A stretch of 64,000 bases of DNA from the NCBI GenBank assembly GCA_023429375.1, contig JAEYVY010000007.1, positions 62,001-126,000 of the forward strand. The letters are read 5' to 3'. This DNA comes from Bacteroidota bacterium. Its GTDB lineage: Bacteria; Bacteroidota; Bacteroidia; Bacteroidales; Tannerellaceae. The notes under the pieces were generated by a model that saw only the letters and a program-made list of their open reading frames with translations, made no database searches and was not told the DNA's origin. Below are positions 1-7,967 of this stretch, one piece after another. Position 1 is the first letter of the stretch, and each line of letters begins with the position of its first letter. The position numbers and the translations under genes were made by a program.

Positions 1-2
1 AG

Positions 3-419
3 AACATTTCAATCGGTACAGCACTATTATTTTGTGATTTTTTCATTATCGGATCGTCGTATGTTTTGTTTGAAAACGTTGAAAAGATAGTCTTCGGATT
101 CGTTGAAATGGGAGTTAGCAACTATGTACTTGATATGATAGTCAATAGTAACAGACAATCCGTTCAATTCCTTATTTTTTCTCAAAAATACGAGGAAATA
201 GCTCGACGTATCATACGTGACACCGAAAGAGGATGTACATTTCTGGAAGGGCAAGGAGGATATTCTAAAAATCCTATGAAAGTAATTGTCTTAGTAGCCA
301 GAAAATCTGAATCGCTTACCATATTCAGGCTCGTCAAAGATGTAGATCCAAATGCATTTATATCACAAAGTGTAGTAAGAGGAGTATACGGAGAAGGATT
401 TGATCAGATAAAAACATAA
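3..419 (+). CDS. YitT/DUF2179 family membrane protein, C-terminal part (5' truncated by window)
   Basis: The reading frame is open from base 3 without a start codon, so the gene begins before the window. The visible part opens with a hydrophobic stretch ending near base 70, a short linker (YVLFENVEKIVFGFVEMG), and then a soluble domain of about 95 residues. That order, a last membrane helix followed by a DUF2179-type domain with the local motif TFLEGQGGYS, is typical of the YitT family of inner-membrane proteins of unknown transport function. A TTG at base 66 could be read as a start but lies inside the conserved membrane part. An intrinsic terminator follows directly. The family is fairly sure; the function is unknown. 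Confidence 0.75.
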   Translation, partial: NISIGTALLFCDFFIIGSSYVLFENVEKIVFGFVEMGVSNYVLDMIVNSNRQSVQFLIFSQKYEEIARRIIRDTERGCTFLEGQGGYSKNPMKVIVLVARKSESLTIFRLVKDVDPNAFISQSVVRGVYGEGFDQIKT

Positions 420-436
420 ACAAGTATAAAACAATT

Positions 437-483
437 AAAAGCACTTCTATACGTTATATAAGCGTAAAAGAAGTGCTTTTTTT
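437..483 (+). terminator. Intrinsic terminator after the YitT-family gene
   Basis: A 12-base perfect stem pairs AAAAGCACTTCT at 437-448 with AGAAGTGCTTTT at 469-480. An inner TACG/CGTA pairing extends it and a T run follows. It lies between the YitT-family gene and rdgB, which starts only 15 bases later, so rdgB is probably transcribed from its own start in or near this hairpin, or by read-through. Confidence 0.85.
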
Positions 484-497
484 ATTCAATAAGACAA

Positions 498-1073
498 ATG
501 AAAATCGTATTTGCAACCAACAATAAACATAAGCTAGACGAAGTAAGGAAAATAGTAGGAGGTAATATTGAAATAATAAGCCTGGAGGATATTGGGTGTT
601 TCGATGATATACCGGAAACAGCAGATACTTTGGAAGGTAATGCTATTTTAAAAGCAAACTATATAAAAGACAAATTCGGCTTGGATTGTTTTGCCGATGA
701 TACGGGGTTAGAAGTAGAAGCTTTAAATAATGCTCCAGGAGTATATTCTGCTCGATTTGCGGGAATAGCACATGATTCATTAGCAAATATGAAGAAACTT
801 CTCTCGGAATTAGAAGGAATTGATAACAGGAAAGCACAGTTTCGCACGGTTATAGCTCTTCGAAGAGGAGATGAAACACTCTTATTCGAAGGAGTTGTAA
901 AAGGTAAAATAGAGACAGAGAAAAAAGGAAATAATGGCTTTGGTTATGACCCTATTTTCACTCCTGATGGTTATACCCAAACATTTGCTGAATTGGGTGA
1001 TCAGATTAAAAACAAAATAAGCCATAGAGCAGAAGCTGTTCATAAATTGAATGACTATCTTTCCACACTATAA
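498..1073 (+). CDS. rdgB: dITP/XTP pyrophosphatase (RdgB/HAM1 family)
   Basis: House-cleaning nucleotide pyrophosphatase that hydrolyses dITP, XTP and ITP to monophosphates, keeping deaminated purines out of DNA and RNA. At 191 residues it has the usual length. The N terminus carries the substrate loop FATNNKHKLDEV. Further family signatures are FADDTGLEVEAL with the catalytic Asp (near residue 70), the GVYSARFAG loop and the C-terminal GFGYDPIF and SHRAEA motifs. The gene follows the YitT terminator and is 11 bases ahead of the PorZ-like gene on the same strand, so the two may share a transcript. Family assignment is secure. Confidence 0.96.
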   Translation: MKIVFATNNKHKLDEVRKIVGGNIEIISLEDIGCFDDIPETADTLEGNAILKANYIKDKFGLDCFADDTGLEVEALNNAPGVYSARFAGIAHDSLANMKKLLSELEGIDNRKAQFRTVIALRRGDETLLFEGVVKGKIETEKKGNNGFGYDPIFTPDGYTQTFAELGDQIKNKISHRAEAVHKLNDYLSTL

Positions 1074-1084
1074 AAAATATACGT

Positions 1085-3421
1085 ATGAAAAGAATACTAT
1101 ATGTTTTACTGTTTATTTTCCCTATTATTCCTTTGCTATATGCACAGAATGATGTGGATTTTGAAAATAGTTTCCGTACGCATTTAGCTTATTATAATGG
1201 TAGTAAAATTACTGAAGGAAATAATCTGGTTTATATAGTAACTAATGGATCGTTACTTAGCTACAATAAGTCAGACAACAGTATTACCTATTATTCGCGT
1301 CAAACAGGATTAAGCGATAATGCTATTACCCAAATAGCTTATAATCCTAAAACCAATAATTTAATCATCGTATATAATAATGGCAATATAGATTTATTGA
1401 GTGAGGATGGTAAAGTATACAATATAAGTCATTTAATGACGAATACATCCTTTGCCATAAAAGAAGTAAATAATATTGATATTATTGAAAATATAGCCTA
1501 TCTATCCATGCAATTCGGTGTAATAGCATTAGATATGAATAAAAAGGAAATAAGGGATACCTATAGAATTATCAATGATACCGTATATGCTGTTTCCTTA
1601 TTTAAAAATGAATTATACGCTACTACTATAAAGGGAATTTACAAAGCCGCATTAAATACAAATTTGGTTGATGTAGCCAATTGGAGTCCATATAAACCGG
1701 TATTACCTAATAATACAGATACGATAATAAAAACAGCTGTTTTTAATGATAGACTTTGCTTTATGGTAAAGAAAAAAGGCGTTTATTATCAGGAAAATGA
1801 TGGTATAGTCAAGCAAATACTGAATCATAATTCATTGATCAATCTAAAAGTAGAAAATGGAAAACTAATAGCTATATCTAACTCAAACGCCTATATCTTT
1901 TCTTCTTTCATGAATCCCGACAATGTAAATATGGGCGCTATTTATGATATTACGTCATTGAAAGATCCCAATACATTTTGGATTGCTTCCGGGTCAACCA
2001 TAATGAAAGGAATTAAGAAGTCTAATACCGGTAGGTATGAAATATTTCTTACCGAATTAAATAAAGAAGGACCTAGAGATAATACACATTGGTACATGCT
2101 TGCATTTCAAGATAAACTATTGACAGTTGGAGGCGGTTTTTTAAGTGATAAGTTCAATAACAAAGGTATTTTCTCAATTTATGAAGATAATGTATGGAAG
2201 AATTTTGACGAAAGTAAAATTCAATATGGAGGATCTTCTTTTTATACCGGACCTAAAGATTTTACATCCATTGCAAGTATTGATACTGAACCTATAACCT
2301 ATTATATCGGCAGTTATGGAAATGGTCTTATTGAAATAAAAGGAGAAGATATAAAGGTTTATAATATTGATAATAGTCCACTGGAAACAGCTTTAAAAGA
2401 TGACAGATATAAATACGATTATATGCGTATTTCCGGATTAGCTGTCGACAAAAATAAAAATGTTTGGATTACCAATCCTTCTGCTGAATACCCTATTAAA
2501 GTTTTAAGTCCAGATGGTACATGGTCTAAATTTGCATTCAAAGGAATACTTAAAAATTCGAGTAGAATGGATAAGATCATGGTTACATCTAAAGATCATA
2601 AATGGCTTAATCTACCGTATGAAGTGAATGGAAATCCCGGTATTTTCATATTTAAAGATAAGGATCTATCAGAAGAAGAAAGCCAAGCTGTATATATAAG
2701 TAATCTTACTAACAATAGAGGTGAAAATATAGGAGCCAGCACTTATAAATGTATGGTTGAAGATAAAAAAGGATTTGTATGGGTAGGAACGAATAAAGGA
2801 CCTATTTATACACCAGTTGCTGCAAATGCCTTAGAAAATCCAGATAGATTTTATTTTAATCAGATTATTCGTCAGAATGAAGGCGGAAATTACATCTTTC
2901 TAAATAACGAACAGGTAAACGCCATAGCTGTTGATGGAGGAAATAGGAAATGGATCGGTACGGAATCGTCCGGGGTATTTCTTATTAATGAAGATGGTTC
3001 TGAAACCATTTATAATTTTACTACAGACAATTCTCCTTTATTATCCAACAAAATAACCAGTTTAGCCATTAATCAAGTTTCTGGTGAAGTATTTATTGGC
3101 ACCAGCAATGGTTTAGTATCATTTATGAGCGAAGGCAGTGAAGGTAAAGAAAATTACGCTCAAATATCAGTCTACCCAAATCCTGTTAGACCGGAATACC
3201 ACGATAAAGTAACTATTACCGAATTAATGACTGATTCAAATGTAAAGATTACAGATATCAATGGTAATCTTATTTATCAAGCAAAGTCGGTAGGAGGACA
3301 GTTGGTATGGAATTGTAGAAACCATAAAGGAAGTCGCGTTGCAACTGGTATTTATCTTGTCATTGCATCAAATGTAGATGGAAATGAAAGCGTAGTTACC
3401 AAAATAATGGTTATAAAGTAA
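1085..3421 (+). CDS. porZ: PorZ-like beta-propeller protein with C-terminal sorting-type domain
   Basis: A 778-residue exported protein with signal peptide (MKRILYVLLFIFPIIPLLYA, cleaved before Q). The body has many propeller-blade repeats of the two-component-regulator type, for example GLSDNAITQIAYNP, KNVWITNPSAEYP, KGFVWVGTNKGP and RKWIGTESSGVF. The last ~80 residues form a small beta domain with PNPVRPEY, ITDINGNLIYQ and ATGIYLVI, the pattern of type IX secretion C-terminal domains. Porphyromonas gingivalis PorZ, part of the surface attachment complex, has the same size and order. Assignment is by N-terminal similarity and architecture. No other attachment-complex gene is visible here, so a working T9SS cannot be claimed. 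Codons are AT-rich compared with the mutS or typA regions. Confidence 0.75.
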   Translation: MKRILYVLLFIFPIIPLLYAQNDVDFENSFRTHLAYYNGSKITEGNNLVYIVTNGSLLSYNKSDNSITYYSRQTGLSDNAITQIAYNPKTNNLIIVYNNGNIDLLSEDGKVYNISHLMTNTSFAIKEVNNIDIIENIAYLSMQFGVIALDMNKKEIRDTYRIINDTVYAVSLFKNELYATTIKGIYKAALNTNLVDVANWSPYKPVLPNNTDTIIKTAVFNDRLCFMVKKKGVYYQENDGIVKQILNHNSLINLKVENGKLIAISNSNAYIFSSFMNPDNVNMGAIYDITSLKDPNTFWIASGSTIMKGIKKSNTGRYEIFLTELNKEGPRDNTHWYMLAFQDKLLTVGGGFLSDKFNNKGIFSIYEDNVWKNFDESKIQYGGSSFYTGPKDFTSIASIDTEPITYYIGSYGNGLIEIKGEDIKVYNIDNSPLETALKDDRYKYDYMRISGLAVDKNKNVWITNPSAEYPIKVLSPDGTWSKFAFKGILKNSSRMDKIMVTSKDHKWLNLPYEVNGNPGIFIFKDKDLSEEESQAVYISNLTNNRGENIGASTYKCMVEDKKGFVWVGTNKGPIYTPVAANALENPDRFYFNQIIRQNEGGNYIFLNNEQVNAIAVDGGNRKWIGTESSGVFLINEDGSETIYNFTTDNSPLLSNKITSLAINQVSGEVFIGTSNGLVSFMSEGSEGKENYAQISVYPNPVRPEYHDKVTITELMTDSNVKITDINGNLIYQAKSVGGQLVWNCRNHKGSRVATGIYLVIASNVDGNESVVTKIMVIK

Positions 3422-3428
3422 ACAGTAA

Positions 3429-4328
3429 ATGACAGTTGTTAAATCAAATTCTTCCATTGAATTACTTCGTATTTGTGCCGTTATATTGATAACTTTCACA
3501 CATACTAGGCATAATCTTACCAGTGATTCTATTTTTTATTTTATAATTGAAAAATTACCTACCTATGGAACGGCTATACTTTCAATTATATCAGGATATT
3601 TATATTATACCGTATCACGTAAAAAAGAAAATATCTTCCATAAAAAAATTAAAAGTTTAGCTATACCCTATCTTATTGCTAATTGTAGTGTATTGATTCT
3701 AGTCTTAATTACAAATTTTATTTTCGACTATAATGCATTAAATAGGTTAGAATATAATTATACACTGATTACAGAAGGTATATTAGCATTAAATGAACCA
3801 CCCATTAATCCACCTACTTACTTTATTCGAGATATCTTTGTTTTATTCTGTATTTTATCCCTATTTACTCAGAGAGAATTTAGAACCTTATATATTCTTA
3901 TTCCTTTTCTTATTTTCGGCGTTCTTGTGCTTCGTATAGATGTTGTAATCCTTTTTGTAACAGGAATACTATATGCTAGATTAAAAGAACCTATAAAAAA
4001 AGAAATATGGGTTATTTTACTTGGTATAGTTACCATTTTCGTAGGAGTAATGTTTCCTTATTATCTTAAATTTCCAGTTTCATTACTTCTTTTTATTCTA
4101 CTTATAGATTTACGATTCAACTTTTACAATACAGGAAGGTATTCCTATCTATTACATTTATATCATTCACCTATTATCGTAATCAGTTATCCTATTATAA
4201 GTTTATTTATACAGGATACAATATTAAATGTAATAGCACAGATTCTACTAGCTTTAACTGTAGTTTTTCTGCTTTATCTACTCACTAAAAAATACAAATT
4301 CCTCCACGTGTTAAGTGGAGGAAGATAA
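3429..4328 (+). CDS. Acyltransferase family 3 membrane protein
   Basis: A 299-residue multi-spanning membrane protein resembling acyltransferase-3 (OafA/WecH-like) enzymes, which acylate cell-surface sugars using cytoplasmic acyl donors. The N-terminal segment NSSIELLRICAVILITFTHT fits the family's first helix with the catalytic His (H in FTHTRHN). About nine to ten hydrophobic helices follow and there is no large periplasmic domain. It starts 7 bases after the PorZ-like gene, suggesting co-transcription. In P. gingivalis PorZ is known to bind anionic LPS, so a glycan-modifying enzyme next door is suggestive only. The last codons form a GC-rich hairpin. The substrate is unknown. Confidence 0.75.
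   Translation: MTVVKSNSSIELLRICAVILITFTHTRHNLTSDSIFYFIIEKLPTYGTAILSIISGYLYYTVSRKKENIFHKKIKSLAIPYLIANCSVLILVLITNFIFDYNALNRLEYNYTLITEGILALNEPPINPPTYFIRDIFVLFCILSLFTQREFRTLYILIPFLIFGVLVLRIDVVILFVTGILYARLKEPIKKEIWVILLGIVTIFVGVMFPYYLKFPVSLLLFILLIDLRFNFYNTGRYSYLLHLYHSPIIVISYPIISLFIQDTILNVIAQILLALTVVFLLYLLTKKYKFLHVLSGGR
4301..4321. terminator. Possible bidirectional terminator hairpin overlapping a gene end
   Basis: CCTCCAC (4301-4307) pairs perfectly with GTGGAGG (4315-4321) across a 7-base loop. It sits inside the last codons of the acyltransferase gene and between convergent genes. On the minus strand an A/T-rich stretch follows, so it may stop nadA transcripts. The T run is short, so confidence is moderate. 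Confidence 0.5.
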
Positions 4329-4355
4329 ATTATGTAACTATTTAGTTATTATAAA

Positions 4356-5342
4356 TTACAAACCTAATTGTGCAGATAATTCAAGCATACGACGAATAGG
4401 TTTAATTGCTTCTTTCTGAATTCTTTCATCAATAAATATTTCAGGAATTTCATATTTGAGGCAATTATATAATTTCTCCATGGTATTTAAACGCATAAAG
4501 CTACATTCATTACATGCACAAGTACTATCGTTAGGCGGAGCCGGTATAAATTGTTTATCTGGACTGCTTTGTTGCATTTTATGAATAATACCACTTTCGG
4601 TCGCTACAATGAATTGCTTTTTATCAGACTCTATCGTATGCTTTAATAAAGCTGCAGTCGATCCTACGAAGTCTGACACACGTATAATAGGCTGTTTACA
4701 TTCTGGATGGGTTATAATTTCTGCTTCAGGATATTCTTTCTTAAGTGCAAGAATTTTTTCCAATGAAAATTGTTCATGTACATGACAAGCTCCATCCCAT
4801 AACAGCATATTACGTCCAGTAATACTGTTAATATAATTACCAAGATTACGATCAGGTCCAAATATTATTTTTGCATCCTTAGGAAAACTATCAACAATTT
4901 GTTTTGCATTGGTAGAAGTAACCACAACATCAGTTACAGCTTTTACTGCAGCAGTCGTATTTACATAAGAAATTACGGTATGATCTGGATGTTGTTTAAC
5001 GAATGCGCCAAACTCTTCGGCAGGACAACTGTCGGCCAACGAACAACCGGCATTCAAATCCGGAACCAATACCTTTTTATCTGGACATATAATCTTAGCT
5101 GTTTCACCCATAAAGTGAACACCACATAAGACAATTATATCTGCTTCTGTTTTTGCTGCCCATTGTGCCAGCGCAAGACTATCTCCTACAAAATCCGCTA
5201 TATCCTGTAAGTCACCCGTTTGGTAATAGTGAGCCAATATAACGGCATTTTTTTCTTTCCGTAATCTATTTATCTCTGATTTAATATCTATATCTTTCGG
5301 AATGGGTACATTAAAATAACCTGCTGATGAATTTTGTGCCAT
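4356..5342 (-). CDS. nadA: Quinolinate synthase A (NadA)
   Basis: [4Fe-4S] enzyme that condenses iminoaspartate (made by NadB) with dihydroxyacetone phosphate to quinolinate, the second step of de novo NAD synthesis. It has 328 residues. Family motifs in order are AHYYQTGDLQDIADFVGDS, the first cluster cysteine in VLCGVHFMGETAK, YVNTTAAVKA, the HVHEQF segment, HPECKQP with the second cysteine, and CACNECSFMRLNT with the third. nadB, its partner, lies 50 kb away at 55361-56932, so the pair is not an operon. A TAACTTTG -7 box lies about 40 bases upstream of the ATG. Confidence 0.97.
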   Translation of the reverse strand: MAQNSSAGYFNVPIPKDIDIKSEINRLRKEKNAVILAHYYQTGDLQDIADFVGDSLALAQWAAKTEADIIVLCGVHFMGETAKIICPDKKVLVPDLNAGCSLADSCPAEEFGAFVKQHPDHTVISYVNTTAAVKAVTDVVVTSTNAKQIVDSFPKDAKIIFGPDRNLGNYINSITGRNMLLWDGACHVHEQFSLEKILALKKEYPEAEIITHPECKQPIIRVSDFVGSTAALLKHTIESDKKQFIVATESGIIHKMQQSSPDKQFIPAPPNDSTCACNECSFMRLNTMEKLYNCLKYEIPEIFIDERIQKEAIKPIRRMLELSAQLGL

Positions 5343-5379
5343 AGTTTTTTTCTTATATACTAAGATGAGTAACGTATTA

Positions 5380-5387
5380 CAAAGTTA
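5380..5387 (-). promoter_or_regulatory. Bacteroides-type -7 box for nadA
   Basis: Read on the minus strand the bases are TAACTTTG, a perfect match to TAnnTTTG, 37 bases before the nadA ATG. No clear TTTG is seen at the usual -33 distance. Confidence 0.55.
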
Positions 5388-5878
5388 GCTTTCTTTTCTT
5401 ACTTATTCTCTGCTTCATCATAAATTCTACCAACACCACTTATCAACATCTATTATATATATTCTTATTTTATTTAAAACTTTAAAAATTATAATATGAT
5501 AATGATGTATGGTTAATATACTTCATAAAAAAATAGCATTTTTGTTGCTTATTTATTTATTAGTATTCTGAACTTACTTTTAAGTACTATATAAACAAGT
5601 TATCATCCTATTTAGTTATTGAATATGAGATTTTTAGAATATGTTATGGGTTTTATGTTGATAAGATATAAAGTGTAAAAAAAGTATTCCATTTTTTATG
5701 TTTTTGTTGTGTAAAACCCCTGTTGAAATAGAATGAAAACTTATTATTAATTATTCTTGCAGATATTAGACAAAGGCGTCTATATACATTTTATGGAAGA
5801 AAGCAAGAACATTTTTTCAAATTCTATTCACCTTTTATCAATAGGTTATTAACTCTCTTTTATGTGGAAATAAACCTT
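5388..5878. other. AT-rich intergenic stretch, no gene seen
   Basis: About 490 very AT-rich bases between divergent nadA and the SpoU methyltransferase. I see no open frame with gene-like content, no tRNA, no clear hairpin-terminator and no repeat. The ends presumably hold the upstream promoter elements of both genes. Confidence 0.6.
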
Positions 5879-5886
5879 TATTTTTG
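5879..5886 (+). promoter_or_regulatory. -7 box that fixes the start of the SpoU methyltransferase
   Basis: TATTTTTG matches TAnnTTTG. It lies 28 bases before the ATG at 5915 and downstream of an in-frame ATG at 5864. The upstream ATG would therefore not be transcribed, which supports 5915 as the start. Confidence 0.55.
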
Positions 5887-5914
5887 TATTTCCATAATTA
5901 GATTAAATCAGATC

Positions 5915-6445
5915 ATGCAGAAACTTAAAATAACAGAATTAAATCGTCTTTCTCCGGAAGAATTTAAAAACACAGAAAAAATTCCTCTAATTGTTGTATT
6001 AGACAACGTTAGAAGCCTTAATAATGTTGGTTCTGTGTTTCGTACATCTGATGCTTTTATTGTAAAAGCGGTCTATTTATGTGGAATTACGGCTTGTCCT
6101 CCTCATGCAGAAATTCATAAAACAGCTTTAGGGGCAGAAGATACTGTAGATTGGATGTATTTTAAAGATACATTAGACGCTGTTGATAAACTCAAAAAGG
6201 AAGGTTATACCGTTTGTAGTATTGAGCAGGCAAAGGGTAGTATTATGCTTGATAAACTGCAGTTAGACAAGGAAAAGAAATATGCTGTTATTTTAGGAAA
6301 TGAAGTAAAGGGAGTCCAGCAAATAGTTGTTGATAACTCTGATTGCTGTATAGAAATTCCTCAATTTGGAACTAAACATTCGTTGAATGTATCGGTAACA
6401 GCGGGTATTGTTATTTGGGATTTCTTTTGTAAACTGTCAGATTAA
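5915..6445 (+). CDS. SpoU/TrmH-family RNA 2'-O-methyltransferase
   Basis: A 176-residue SPOUT methyltransferase that uses S-adenosylmethionine to methylate a ribose in tRNA or rRNA. The three family motifs are visible: VVLDNVRSLNNVGSVFRTSD near the N terminus, AVILGNEVKGV in the middle, and CIEIPQFGTKHSLNVSVTAG at the end, which forms the SAM-binding knot. It is a minimal enzyme without an N-terminal substrate-binding domain. The start at 5915 is chosen because homology begins there and the -7 box lies just upstream. The 3' end overlaps the convergent DUF4294 gene by 9 bases. The exact RNA target is not predictable. Confidence 0.9.
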   Translation: MQKLKITELNRLSPEEFKNTEKIPLIVVLDNVRSLNNVGSVFRTSDAFIVKAVYLCGITACPPHAEIHKTALGAEDTVDWMYFKDTLDAVDKLKKEGYTVCSIEQAKGSIMLDKLQLDKEKKYAVILGNEVKGVQQIVVDNSDCCIEIPQFGTKHSLNVSVTAGIVIWDFFCKLSD

Positions 6446-7048
6446 TCCGTTTTCAACAAGTACAACTACTCTTTCTGTCATGGCATCGCTTCCCTTGGGA
6501 TAATAATCTGTTTTTAGGCTGGCACCAAACATACTCGCAAATAGATTCCAAAATCCGGCTCTGAAGCTGCCAAGATAAGCTTTCAACAAGTTATAACTAG
6601 ACTGATTACACTCCCTATTGATAAGCTTAATAAGCAATTTACCTTGAGATAAGGTTAGTTTTTTAAGTTCTGGTTTATATTGTTTGAACAGTTCATCTTC
6701 CATTCTTTTCAAATGCGCTTGACGTTCTTTCTCGGTTGGTAAGGTTTCCATGTATTCATAAGTTTCTATAAGTGTCTCATAAACCATTTTTGCATAAGGG
6801 AGTGTCTTTTTAACATCCCTAACCAACTTATCGTATTTCTGTTGTTCTTTTTTATTCTTGAATTTAATAGGTGGGAAAATGTATATATCTCTAAGATCTA
6901 CAATAGCCACCGTGTCCGAACCATCAATATAGGCTTTGTAGTGATCTTTCGGAAGTACATTCATTTCAATGGATTGGGCAGACAAAGAGGCACAATACGA
7001 AATGAAAAATAGAAATATATAAACCGTTGTTGACTTCTTCATATGCAA
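6437..7048 (-). CDS. DUF4294 family exported protein
   Basis: A 203-residue exported protein with signal peptide (MKKSTTVYIFLFFISYCASLSAQ, from the second Met). The mature part is charged and alpha-helical, with a conserved-looking core DTVAIVDLRDIYIFPPIKFK followed by a long Lys/Glu-rich helical region and the stretch KLLIKLINRECNQSSYNLL. It matches the DUF4294 family, known from Bacteroidota and without assigned function. It overlaps the methyltransferase 3' end tail to tail and is divergent from the PorV/PorQ-like barrel gene. No enzymatic motif is seen. Confidence 0.7.
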   Translation of the reverse strand: MHMKKSTTVYIFLFFISYCASLSAQSIEMNVLPKDHYKAYIDGSDTVAIVDLRDIYIFPPIKFKNKKEQQKYDKLVRDVKKTLPYAKMVYETLIETYEYMETLPTEKERQAHLKRMEDELFKQYKPELKKLTLSQGKLLIKLINRECNQSSYNLLKAYLGSFRAGFWNLFASMFGASLKTDYYPKGSDAMTERVVVLVENGLI

Positions 7049-7139
7049 GGCAAAAATAATGGATTTGCTAATTAAATTATTGAATAATACATATTTTGAC
7101 TATTTTAGCGCAAACTTTTAACCAAGTAGACCTTTTCAT

Positions 7140-7952
7140 ATGAAGAAAATCATTGCCAGTGTGGCAGTATATACGTGTTCTTGTTTGTATTTAACTGCTC
7201 AGACAAATCTTCGCGCATCAGACGCTCGTTCAATTGGTTTAGGAGGGGCAAATGTAACCCATTCCGTTCATTTTAATCCTTCATGCCTTAGTCTATCAAC
7301 AGGTCAATTCCTTGAAGCAAATTACATTAACAAGTACGAGTTAAAAGAATTGTCGTCCGCTTCGTTGATATACGGAAATACAAATAGCTACCTTCCTTTT
7401 GCTCTTCATATTTCTTCTTTTGGATATAGTAAATACCGAGAATCCATGTTGCGTCTTGTGCTATCCAAAATGCTGTCTTCTAAATGGATAGTAGGTGTTA
7501 GCATGCAATACGCTTTTTTACAAACAGAGTTGTTTGAAGAAGAGATAAAGAAGATTTCTACTGATGTGGGTATCCTATTCATACCTGCTGAAAACTTGTT
7601 GATAGGATTGTCAATAACAGATTTACCTTCTGTAAGATTAGATGATATGAATATTAATAATCAGGCTTTTAAGTACAATTCTATTCAAGTAGGTTTTAAA
7701 TGGAGTTTTATTAACAACATGTTGATAGCTATTTCATCCACTTGTGATGAACAAACAAATATCCGTTTTAATACTGGAGTTGAATATGATGTTAACGATA
7801 ATTTCTTTTTCCGCATAGGTTTTCAAACGAATCCCATGGTACCTTCTTTTGGAACGGGCATACTATTCTCTGATTTGCAGCTTGATGTGGCTGTTAATAT
7901 GCATCCTCAATTAGGATTATGTTCAGGAATCGGAATTACGTATCTATTTTAA
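7140..7952 (+). CDS. PorV/PorQ-like outer-membrane beta-barrel protein
   Basis: A 270-residue exported protein (signal peptide MKKIIASVAVYTCSCLYLTA, then Q). The start of the mature protein, LRASDARSIGLGGANV followed by HFNPSCLSLST, is the N-terminal hallmark of the UPF0164/PorV/PorQ group of FadL-like barrels. Alternating hydrophobic strands continue to a C-terminal aromatic residue (GIGITYLF), as expected for an outer-membrane barrel. PorV and PorQ act in T9SS cargo handling in gliding or oral Bacteroidota, but this general family is wider. It is followed after 15 bases by the helix-hairpin-helix barrel gene, with which it probably forms a unit. Confidence 0.6.
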   Translation: MKKIIASVAVYTCSCLYLTAQTNLRASDARSIGLGGANVTHSVHFNPSCLSLSTGQFLEANYINKYELKELSSASLIYGNTNSYLPFALHISSFGYSKYRESMLRLVLSKMLSSKWIVGVSMQYAFLQTELFEEEIKKISTDVGILFIPAENLLIGLSITDLPSVRLDDMNINNQAFKYNSIQVGFKWSFINNMLIAISSTCDEQTNIRFNTGVEYDVNDNFFFRIGFQTNPMVPSFGTGILFSDLQLDVAVNMHPQLGLCSGIGITYLF

Positions 7953-7967
7953 TACTATTGACAACTT

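Noticed and set aside
5864..5914. Upstream start for the SpoU methyltransferase
   Set aside because: The -7 box lies downstream of it and the extra residues have no family match; 5915 is used.
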